DNA of 64,000 bases, from contig OZ038498.1 in NCBI GenBank assembly GCA_964036315.1, positions 5,857,278-5,921,277 of the forward strand. Direction: 5' to 3'. This document shows, one piece after another, positions 44,920 to 54,900 of the stretch. Position 1 is the first letter of the stretch. Each line of letters begins with the position of its first letter. A program made the translations under genes and the position numbers. The notes below the pieces were generated by a model. The model did no database searches. It worked only from the letters and a program-made list of their open reading frames with translations, and was not told where the DNA came from. Origin of the DNA: Acanthosepion esculentum (taxonomy: Eukaryota; Mollusca; Cephalopoda; Sepiida; Sepiidae).

Positions 44920-45829
44920 AACCAAACTTTTATATTCTTCATGGTTGATTGTTACGTGAATTTAATTTGAACAGCACGAGATTTCGGGAAAAAAGGTGCC
45001 GACATACAATGACCTTGACTATCACCAGAGCTCAATTTTAAATTAAAACTCCAGTTTTGTTTCATCTAAAGAAAAAAAAGGCCAAAAACGTTGAGTTTAT
45101 AGAAAGTTGTGAAACCCTGATAAATATTTTCAAAAATTCTAAAATATTCAGTATTAAACGTGCGTTATTTTTTTCATCTGTTTTAAATTTAAAAAAATAA
45201 ATGACGTTATCTTATGAGGTATATTATGTTATGTCCGTAGAGATACAGTTTTTGCAAGTTAATAATTCAAATGGACTTATTTATAATTTACCAAAAGAAA
45301 TAATTGAACCTAAATAGTTTGGTATATGAGAGGTCCCCTAAAAAGAAAGATCACACACAAACATGATTAGGTGAGCTAATGACTTCTGTTATACAATCTT
45401 TATCGACCTGATTGCTTTGCATTAGAAATTTAGAAGTTTGTGGTTCTTACCTCAGCGACATTCATATATTCTGGGCCAATTTGTTAAGTTACATATTTTT
45501 ATATAATGGATTTGGTTTGATAAAATTGCGACAAATGTCTTCATACCATGAAGACTAGAAGTCAGATGTCAAATAATTTTCTTATAGGACAAATCAGAGA
45601 GTTTGCTGGGGTCCTTTTGAAAACCCTGTCTTCCAAGCCTCAATTAATAGCCTAAACCTGTCTTGCTTCTTTAGTCTTGAGGACACTGCAGAGATGTTCT
45701 GTCTTTTTTTCTCCTACTTTGGAGGACCATTCCACACATATGATATTTTTGATTTGAAATCCGATAGACTTCATTCTGTAACTGGTGGCGTTGCTTCCCA
45801 CTGGCATTCCTTTAGTCATCCAGTTGGTA
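44303..45829. other. No recognisable gene; one (GT)n array
   Basis: (GT)n with GTGC interruptions at 44849-44916. The remainder is AT-rich with no assigned feature. Confidence 0.5.
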
Positions 45830-46575
45830 GGTTGGTTAATTGTTTAACGGCATATCAACACCTACATGGGTTATTTAATGCCGAAATCTAAATATTTTGA
45901 ACACAATTTTATGGCTTCAACTAAATATATTTTGAACGCAATTGTACGCCTTTAACGACAGATAAAATGTATTGTTGGTCATTTTGCTATAAAAATGTAT
46001 TGTTGGTCATTTTACTATAAAAATGTATTGTTGGTCATTTTACTATAAAATATATTGTTGGTCATTTTACTAAAAAAATGTATTGTTGGTCATTTTACTA
46101 TAAAATGTATTGGTTGTCATTTTACTATAAAAATGTATTGTTGGTCATTTTGCTATAAAATGTATTGTTGGTCATTTTACTATAAAAATGTATTGTTGGT
46201 CATTTTACTATCAAATGTATTGTTGGTCATTTTACTATAAAAATGTATTGTTGGTCATTTTACTATAAAATGTATTGGTTGTCATTTTACTATAAAAATG
46301 TATTGTTGGTCATTTTGCTATAAAATGTATTGTTGGTAATTCTACTATAAAATGTGATGCTTGTCGTTTTGTTTTAAAAATCTATTGTTGGTAATTTTAC
46401 TATAAATAAGTTTTGTTGGTAATTTTTTATATAAAAATTCGTTGCTGGTATTTTTACTATGAAATGTATTTTTATACTTTCATAGTGTTTTGTTTTTGTT
46501 TGGGGGTTCACTATTTGTCCATAGCTGGAACCCCAACATATGCTACCACCCCGAGTCAGAACAACAGCAATTAAG
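45830..46575 (-). repeat. Composite repeat family copy with expanded internal minisatellite
   Basis: Plus strand starts TTAACGGCATATCAACACCT and ATGGGTTATTTAATGCCGAA. It then carries 15 or so copies of a 27-28 bp unit (ATGTATTGTTGGTCATTTTA plus CTATAAAA) from 45967 to about 46400. It ends with GGGGGTTCACTATTTGTCCA and GCTACCACCCCGAGTC. Other copies in the window have only two or three such units. Confidence 0.9.
45967..46400. repeat. 27-28 bp minisatellite
   Basis: Period visible from successive ATGTATTGTTGG starts at 45967, 45995 and 46023. Units alternate between AAAAATG and AAAATG joins. Confidence 0.9.
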
Positions 46576-46956
46576 AGAGCCATCCAGTTAACTAGTATGG
46601 TATAATGTAATCTTCTGAAACAGGGTTACCCATATTTGGTGGCTGACCTTGTGTTTTCCTTTACCTTCCTGTGTGTGGAATTTTTCGTACGTGATTTCAG
46701 TCCTGTTCATCTCACAACTTTGAATCATCTTTGATTGTAGCCAGAGAATGGACATTCTTGTCCCTATGTTGTTTCCTACCATTCATTCTGTTGAGAATTT
46801 TCGCTCTTGCCTTCCATATTGTCTTCAATCATAGTTTCAGTATTGGCAGCTTTAGCAGTATCAGTACCGCTTGTAGTAGACTTGAAGTATTCGCCAACCC
46901 TATGTTTTGCAGCAATAAGTCCTGCTGATATAGCGATTTATTAAGCATAACTTAGA
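46576..46956. other. Unassigned, possibly the N-terminal part of an R4-like element (minus)
   Basis: Minus frames give SAGLIAAKHRVGEYFKSTTS and GTDTAKAANTETMIEDN-like strings, charged and without clear motifs. The association with R4-like LINEs is a guess. Confidence 0.2.
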
Positions 46957-47072
46957 TGTGACACAAGGCCAAACGTATGAAGCACCCAGTGAGGATCGAA
47001 ATCACTACTTAGTCGTAATTGATCTAACAGGACAACTTTGCTAACCATTATACCAGACCGAAGTGACCAAAT
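46957..47072 (-). mobile_element. tRNA-derived SINE with Tx1-LINE-like 3' end
   Basis: Minus strand: GGTCTGGTATAATGGTTAGC (box A region), TTACGACTAAGTAGTG, ATTTCGATCCTCACTGG (box B region), then a short linker and TTTGGCCTTGTGTCACATCT. The head matches the 75-bp insertion at 19163-19237. The terminal GGCCTTGTGTCACA equals the end of the Tx1-like LINE copy 2 (near 36310). This suggests mobilisation by that LINE (inference). Confidence 0.7.
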
Positions 47073-47470
47073 CCCCTTTGATATAATTCCTGTTGGCGTT
47101 GTCCCAATAGCAGTTTTGTTCATTTTGGGCTGCTATTATTCAAGTATCAATGTATGGTTTTTCGTAATCTAAACCATGCTTTTGTGTTGCTTGATCTAAA
47201 TTGTTTTTAACTGTCCAAAATTTTTTTTTTTTACCGTGGTTTGTTCCTGCTCCTAGACAGTCGTATCTTGGTAATGTTTGGTTTTTTATCTGGTAAATTT
47301 TCCTTTGATAAACTATGTAAAAACTAATAAGAAAAAAATAAAAAAGTCAACACTTAATAACGTCAGCTACGAACACGGCCACAATATGCTGACGATGTTT
47401 GTAAAATAAAAAAACACATTCCCATCGCTCGAGAAACATATATAAAAATCTACACATTCAGTTAAATAAC
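47073..47470. other. No recognisable feature
   Basis: AT-rich; nothing assigned. Confidence 0.4.
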
Positions 47471-47566
47471 ATAATCCTAAGGAGCCAGGCAAACCTACCT
47501 AGGTTTCACCTAAACGGATCCTTTTAGGTGAAACCTAGGTTGGTTTGCCTGGCTCTTTAGGATTAT
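47471..47566. repeat. Foldback element (palindrome), 48-bp arms
   Basis: ATAATCCTAA...GGATC is mirrored by CTTTTAGGTG...GATTAT with few mismatches. The right arm contains GAAACCTAGGTTGG, that is GAAA, a palindromic ACCTAGGT and T, the hammerhead stem-III layout without its CTGANGA half. Related in sequence to the palindrome at 48053. Confidence 0.85.
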
Positions 47567-47793
47567 CTTAGGTTTTGCTCTACTTTGTGTATTGAGCACT
47601 TTCCGTAGTCGTCTTTTTCCTCGTTTTGGACGTTTTTTTTTTCTTAGGACTTGGAGCTTGAACACTGGACGATTGTTTTCGCATTGGTTTAATATTCTTG
47701 GTTCTTTTTTTTTATTCCCCATTTTTCCTCGGGTACCGATTTGTTCTACTGCAAGTCGAACTATACAAGGTTCTTCCAGGCGAGTCCCACCAT

Positions 47794-47794
<1 letters not shown>

Positions 47795-47836
<42 letters not shown>
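47795..47836. repeat. (TA)n microsatellite
   Basis: About 20 TA units. It lies between two related palindromes. Confidence 0.95.
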
Positions 47837-47838
<2 letters not shown>

Positions 47839-48052
47839 TAACTATACTCGTGTCGAAAAACCTTCGAATTCTTGATTTACCAATAGTTAAATCAAACTCG
47901 AAGGGAAAAAAAGGTTTTAAAAAAGAAAGAGCCAGGAACATGAAAGTCTGTCGAAAATAATCGCACAGATACAGGTTCAAGGCCCAAAGAAAAATCCCCG
48001 ATACGAGTAAACACCTAACTAAAGAGCTCGATACAAACGTAGAGCAGACCAA

Positions 48053-48315
<263 letters not shown>

Positions 48316-48340
48316 AGAGAGAGAGAGAGAGAGAGATAGA

Positions 48341-49983
48341 GAGAAGAATTCATCCAAGCAAGTTTTGCTAAATTCAACCACGATCTACGCTGGCCGAAAT
48401 TCATGTTTTGGTGTATTCAAAATTATTTCCGCGCTCTTGTGGGGGAAGACTTATTCTCCTCTTTGTAGCCCTTTTTACACAGATGCAACGTTGCAAGTCT
48501 GTTTCTATTCTATCGCTATTTCCATGGCAAATGTTCAGATAAGCGCTCCATTCTTTAGTTCCACCACTTCAGAACTTTACGGCTAGGACACGTCATGTTT
48601 TTTTTCCACAGAGTCGAATCATCAACACTTCATGCTTATCCAAAATGCTAGATAAAGTTTCAATCGGACAGTGTTTTTTTCCCCAAAGAACTCTCACTCT
48701 GTGAAATGGATGCTTCCCTGAACGCTACAACATTCAGTACAAGGGTCACTCGTTTTCTGTCTTCCATCCATTTTCACGTACCTTATCCATCGTAACCTTT
48801 TTAACAGTAATACTCTACCTTGAATGGCGCTTCAACGTTTTATTAGGTGAATTTTAGTATGAAAAAAGATGTGCCGGGCATGTAGTCACTTCAAAGACCA
48901 AATGGGCGATGTCATCAAGGCTAGGTGTAGTTTTATTGAATAAACTTAAACACAACACAACACAAACTTAACTCAACACCATCTTGAAAATCTTCTTGAA
49001 AATATACTGATTTTTTCTGTTGAATATCTTTGTTTTTTTTTATATTATAATTTTCCTCAATTACCTGACGCACCCTTTATATAATATATATTATAGAATG
49101 ATTTTTTATATAATACCTTTGTTATCTATTTATATAATAATTTATTCTTAATTAGCTGACGCACCCTGTATATACTGTTTCCTTGTGACAAAGAGCAGAG
49201 GTGGTACTAATGGCGCCAGTTTTTATTTTATCTATTCTTCCTCGGTATTAAATAATAATATCGTTCGCTCTTGTTTTCTCAGGAAATATTATTCCCTTCA
49301 AAACAGAAAATTGCTTTTTAGTATTATTTTCCGATTTCTAAAATCTATGGACCTCTTAAGGTACAAATATCATTACTATAAAAAGTCTTCGGTACTTGCT
49401 GTAATTGTCGCTAATTGTGGTGAATTTAACAAACGGTTATGATTTTCTGTACTTTGAGATTGTGGGTCGGGTGTCCAAGTTTAACTGACACCAATTTCAA
49501 GTGGCATTTGTTGCGAATTAACTGTATTTACTTACTGATCCAATTCAAACATAATAACATATTGGCGCTTGTATATATTTTATAGTTATTTTATAGATCT
49601 ACATGAACTCAAGCAGATCTTTCTAAAGTTTCAGGCATTCATAACACTATATTCTATTTATCTGAGTAGTTGTATGAATAAATAATTGATTTACACACTT
49701 ACAAACACACATACAGAAACACAAAGAGAGAGGGGGAGAGGGTACGAAATACGCACGCACGCACACATTTCTTAGAGTCCCTATCGAAAAACGAAGGCGA
49801 GGGAAACTCAAATATTTCATAAACTATCCGGGTTTAATTTGCTCCTTGAAAATGATACGGCTTTGCTTTATATTTTATACACAACCTGTTTGCATTAATC
49901 GCGATTTTCTCACAAGGAACTTGAGAAGGAAAATAAGATCTGATTGGAGTATTTTCACGCAGGCTTAATAAACTTTTGCTGAT

Positions 49984-49997
<14 letters not shown>
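48341..49997. other. No recognisable gene
   Basis: Two short repeats of GCTGACGCACCCTGTATATA type occur at 49062-49080 and 49155-49175. Frames at 48365-48586 and 49185-49442 have no motifs. Confidence 0.4.

Positions 49998-50053
<56 letters not shown>
49998..50053. repeat. (TA)n microsatellite
   Basis: About 28 TA units, directly preceding a foldback. Confidence 0.97.
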
Positions 50054-50056
<3 letters not shown>

Positions 50057-50079
50057 AAACTCTTACATTAGAACATGGA

Positions 50080-50193
50080 AGTAATTACTACAAAATTGTA
50101 CATTTTGTTTCGACGTTTAATAAGCAACGTCCCATCAGGTAGTTAATGTTTATTAAACGTCGAAACAAAATGTACAATTTTGTAATAATCACT
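50080..50193. repeat. Foldback element with a complete hammerhead-like motif (minus)
   Basis: Arms about 44 bp. On the minus strand (50148 to 50081): TTAACTAC, CTGATGG, stem GACGTT...AACGTC, GAAA, stem III ACAAAAT...ATTTTGT with a 5-nt loop, A, then GTAATTAC, which pairs with the leading TTAACTAC apart from one mismatch. All three helices are present. The core differs from CTGATGA only by G at position 9. Preceded by a TA array. Confidence 0.75.
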
Positions 50194-50439
50194 TACATAT
50201 CAGGGTGATTTCTCTCTCAGCGATTGTCAGTCGAAATAGTCTCATATTTATCTGATGAAACTGATATATTTATGAGCAGTCATTATTATTATTTTTTTAT
50301 TTTCTATTATTTTATTATCGATTACCATTTATTATTATTTTATTTTGTTATTTATTATTATTATTTATTTATTATTTTATATATTATTATTGTTTTATTT
50401 TTATATCCTCCGAGGTTTCGGCCGGGTGACGATGCTCAT

Positions 50440-51150
50440 AACTCACCATCTACTTAGAGACAAAAGACATTTCTCAGCATATGAGCTGTTTTAAGAAGTA
50501 CTGGAGACTGCTTACTCCCAATGATGTCAGGTATCCCCCAAGAAGTTTTACGAAGCAGTAAGATTCCTGGAAATAGTCTCGAGTGCACCAACCATGAAAG
50601 GGACAACATGAGCTGTTTAGTTCATTTCTCTGATTTGCCCCTGTTGTTTTGGCACCTCATTGTTTCCCACCCACTCCGCCTTCACGATGTTCTTATCCCA
50701 AAGGACCACAACATCTGTCAGGATCCATCCATTCGTGGCTGCTGTTGGGCACAAGTGTGATATCAGGGCGATTTCTCTCCAAACGCTTGTCAGTCAAGAA
50801 GGTTGGATCCGAAATGAGTTTCATTTGATCATTCTCGGCTAATAATGGTCTCTACACACTCGTGGCCATACTTTTTGAATAGATCCCAATGTTTACTGAG
50901 AGCTAATTTTTCAAAGCCTCGTCCGTACTCTTGTTGTACCAGCTGTGTGTACCCACTGACAATGTGTTACACACTTTCAGCAGCTTTCCTACACTGCATG
51001 CTGTTTTGTCGATAGAGTACTTCATGGATTTTTTCACAGCGTTTCCTCTTGCGCTGCACAGATCATCACTTCGGTTTCATTCAAGAACCAATTTCTAAGC
51101 CATCTACATGATTCAGGACTTTCCACCTCTTGGATTTCCTGTGAAAACAC
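50440..51150 (-). pseudogene. R4-group LINE C-terminal relic (fragment C)
   Basis: Minus frames: CRKAAESV-HIVSGYTQLVQQ and EYGRGFEKLALSKHWDLFKK (zinc-knuckle and following helix), CPTAATNGWILTDVVVLWDK, and HVVPFMVGALETIPGILLLR with KTSWGIPDIIGS. The layout CxxCxxxxESVxHIVSGCxxLAxxEYKRRHDKxA...VPxxIGALGTIP fits R2/R4-group LINEs. It is clearly a different subfamily from A and B. Several stops. Confidence 0.65.
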
Positions 51151-51154
51151 TCCA

Positions 51155-51850
51155 TTATTATTATTATTATTTCCTGTGATCTCTGTTGTATACACATTTC
51201 CTTCCGGGTCCCAACCAGAGACCTAAGGTCAAAAATGACTTTATAACATTTTCTACTGAGCAATTTTGTAAAAAAGTAAAAATAATTCAACCTAAGTACA
51301 CAAGCATTTTACATGGATAAAGCACTTATAATGTATGAGCTGTGTACTTGTGAGTACAATTTCTTTGTATGTCTAAAGCATGGCTAAAATCACTTCCATG
51401 ACTCGATCGGAACTTTTTTCCCAGTCAATCTGCGGGCTCCAACTACAACTGGAATTATTGATGTCGTCATGTACCACATTTTGGGAATTTCCACTTCAAG
51501 ATGATCGAAGGTCAAGTTTTTTTTGGAAATCTTCAAAGATACATTACAACCTGCAGAGACTGCCGTGTCAATAAGGAGGCAAATTCTGTTCTTCTACTCT
51601 TTCATCACAATGTCTGAGCGATTAGCTTGGATTGTTCTGTCTGTATGTATTATAAAGTCAAATAAAATAAATCCCATAGTCCACAGGTCCTTATCTCTGT
51701 AACCAGGTCTGCGTGATGTTCATACCAGTTTCTAGCAGTTTCCTTCCCGTAAAAGTTGCATATTTTCCAGTGCAGATATTGGCCCACTCTATCATGCCGA
51801 GTTTTATATTCAGTGGGTGATTATTATTATTGTTGTTGTGTCGTGGCACA
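51155..51850 (-). pseudogene. R4/Dong-like LINE 3' end (fragment D)
   Basis: Minus frames show NWYEHHADLVTEIRTC, SLQVVMYL-RFPK and FLTLGLWLGPGRKCVYNRD. The 3' end at 51160 is AACAGAGATCACAGGAAATAATAATAAT. Same subfamily as element B. The 5' side ends near a (TTA)n/(GTT)n patch at 51822-51840. Confidence 0.7.
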
Positions 51851-51957
51851 ATAGTAAAAAGAAGAAAATCAAGTCGAGGTTTAAGGAACAAGTGTATTTA
51901 ACATCACAGATACAAAGGTAGGAAACGGGTACTACTCAGCTACGCAGTTGTAGTAGT

Positions 51958-54900
51958 GTCGCTGCTTACGATGTTTATTAACACGCCCACGTGTGTCGAA
52001 TGTGGCACAAGGCCGGTTTAATGTGGGCTTTCCGAGCCCGTAGGCTCGGGCAAAAATTGCCCGTAGAACCCGTATAAACGGGATCGGGGTGGTCAACCTC
52101 CCTGAACGAGGCTCTGCCCTTCGGCGGAACCTCGTCCGGGTTCCTCCCCGCCCAAAGGCAGAGAGTTCCCCTCTGCCTCAGAGGCAGAGAGTTCCCCGCT
52201 GCCTCAGAGGCAGAGAGTTCGACCGGCTAGCTGAGACGTCCAAAAAGGACTGTCGCTGCTTACGATGTTTAACAACACGCCCACGGGTGTCGAATGTGGC
52301 ACAAGGCCGGTTTAATGTGGGCTTTCCGAGCCCGTAGGCTCGGGCAAAAATTGCCCGTAGAACCCGTATAAACGGGATCGGGGTGGTCAACCTCCCCGAA
52401 CGAGGCTCTGCCCTTCGGCGGAACCTCGTCCGGGTTCCTCCCCGCCTCAGAGGCAGAGAGTTCCCCTCTGCCTCAGAGGCAGAGAGTTCGACCGGCTAGC
52501 TGAGACGTCCAAAAAGGACTGTCGCTGCTTACGATGTTTAACAACACGCCCACGGGTGTCGAATGTGGCACAAGGCCGGTTTAATGTGGGCTTTCCGAGC
52601 CCGTAGGCTCGGGCAAAAATTGCCCGTAGAACCCGTATAAACGGGATCGGGGTGGTCAACCTCCCCGAACGAGGCTCTGCCCTTCGGCGGAACCTCGTCC
52701 GGGTTCCTCCCCGCCCAAAGGCAGAGAGTTCCCCTCTGCCTCAGAGGCAGAGAGTTCGACCGGCTAGCTGAGACGTCCAAAAAGGACTGTCGCTGCTTAC
52801 GATGTTTAACAACACGCCGACGTGTGTCGAATGTGGCACAAGGCCGGTTTAATGTGGGCTTTCCGAGCCTGTAGGCTCGGGCAAAAATTGCCCGTAGAAA
52901 CCGTATAAACGGGATCGGGGTGGTCAACCACCTCGAACGAGGCTCTGCCCTTCGGCGGAGCCTCGTCCGAGTTCCTCTCTGCCCAAAGGCAGAGAGTTCC
53001 CCTCTGCCTCAGAGGCAGAGAGTTCGACCGAACAGCTGAGACGTCCAAAAAGGACTGTCGCTGCTTACGATGTTTAACAACACGCCCACGTGTGTCGAAT
53101 GTGGCACAAGGCCGGTTTAATGTGGGCTTTCCGAGCCCGTAGGCTCGGGCAAAAATTGCCCGTAGAACCCGTATAAACGGGATCGGGGTGGTCAACCACC
53201 CCGAACGAGGTTCTGCCCTTCGGCGGAACCTCGTCCGGGTTCCTCTCCGCCCAAAGGCAGAGAGTTCCCCTCTGCCTCAGAGGCAGAGAGTTCGACCGAA
53301 CAGCTGAGACGTCCAAAAAGGACTGTCGCTGCTTACGATGTTTAACAACACGCCCACGTGTGTCGAATGTGGCACAAGGCCGGTTTAATGTGGGCTTTCC
53401 GAGCCCGTAGGCTCGGGCAAAAATTGCCCGTAGAACCCGTATAAACGGGATCGGGGTGGTCAACCACCTCGAACGAGGCTCTACCCTTCGGCGGAGCCTC
53501 GTCCGAGTTCCTCTCTGCCCAAAGGCAGAGAGTTCCCCTCTGCCTCAGAGGCAGAGAGTTCGACCGAACAGCTGAGCCGTCCAAAAAGGACTGTCGCTGC
53601 TTACGATGTTTAACAACACGCCCACGTGTGTCGAATGTGGCACAAGGCCGGTTTAATGTGGGCTTTCCGAGCCCGTAGGCTCGGGCAAAAATTGCCCGTA
53701 GAACCCGTATAAACGGGATCGGGGTGGCCAACCACCTCGAACGAGGCTCTGCCCTTCGGCGGAGCCTCGTCCGAGTTCCTCTCTGCCCAAAGGCAGAGAG
53801 TTCCCCTCTGCCTCAGAGGCAGAGAGTTCGACCGAACAGCTGAGACGTCCAAAAAGGACTGTCGCTGCTTACGATGTTTAACAACACGCCCACGTGTGTC
53901 GAATGTGGCACAAGGCCGGTTTAATGTGGGCTTTCCGAGCCCGTAAGCTCGGGCAAAAATTGCCCGTAGAAACCGTATAAACGGAATCGGGGTGGTCAAC
54001 CACCCCGAACGAGGTTCTGCCCTTCGGCGGAACCTCGTCCGGGTTCCTCTCCGCCCAAAGGCAGAGAGTTCCCCTCTGCCTCAGAGGCAGAGAGTTCGAC
54101 CAGCTAGCTGAGACGTCCAAAAGGACTGTCGCTGCTTACGATGTTTATTAACACGCCCACGTGTGTCAAATGTGGCACAAGGCCGGTTTAATGTGGGCTT
54201 CCGAGCCCGTAGGCTCGGGCAAAAATTGCCCGTAGAACCCGTATAAACGGGATCGGGGTGGTCAACCACCTCGAACGAGGCTCTACCCTTCGGCGGAGCC
54301 TCGTCCGAGTTCCTCTCTGCCCAAAGGCAGAGAGTTCCCCTCTGCCTCAGAGGCAGAGAGTTCGACCGAACAGCTGAGCCGTCCAAAAAGGACTATCGCT
54401 GCTTACGATGTTTAACAACACGCCCACGTGTGTCGAATGTGGCACAAGGCCGGTTTAATGTGGGCTTTCCGAGCCCGTAGGCTCGGGCAAAAATTGCCCG
54501 TAGAACCCGTATAAACGGGATCGGGGTGGCCAACCACCTCGAACGAGGCTCTGCCCTTCGGCGGAGCCTCGTCCGAGTTCCTCTCTGCCCAAAGGCAGAG
54601 AGTTCCCCTCTGCCTCAGAGGCAGAGAGTTCGACCGAACAGCTGAGACGTCCAAAAAGGACTGTCGCTGCTTACAATGTTTATTAACACGCCCACGTGTG
54701 TCAAATGTGGCACAAGGCCGGTTTAATGTGGGCTTTCCGAGCCCGTAGGCTCGGGCAAAAATTGCCCGTAGAACCCGTATAAACGGGATCGGGGTGGTCA
54801 ACCACCTCGAACGAGGCTCTACCCTTCGGCGGAGCCTCGTCCGAGTTCCTCTCTGCCCAAAGGCAGAGAGTTCCCCTCTGCCTCAGAGGCAGAGAGTTCG

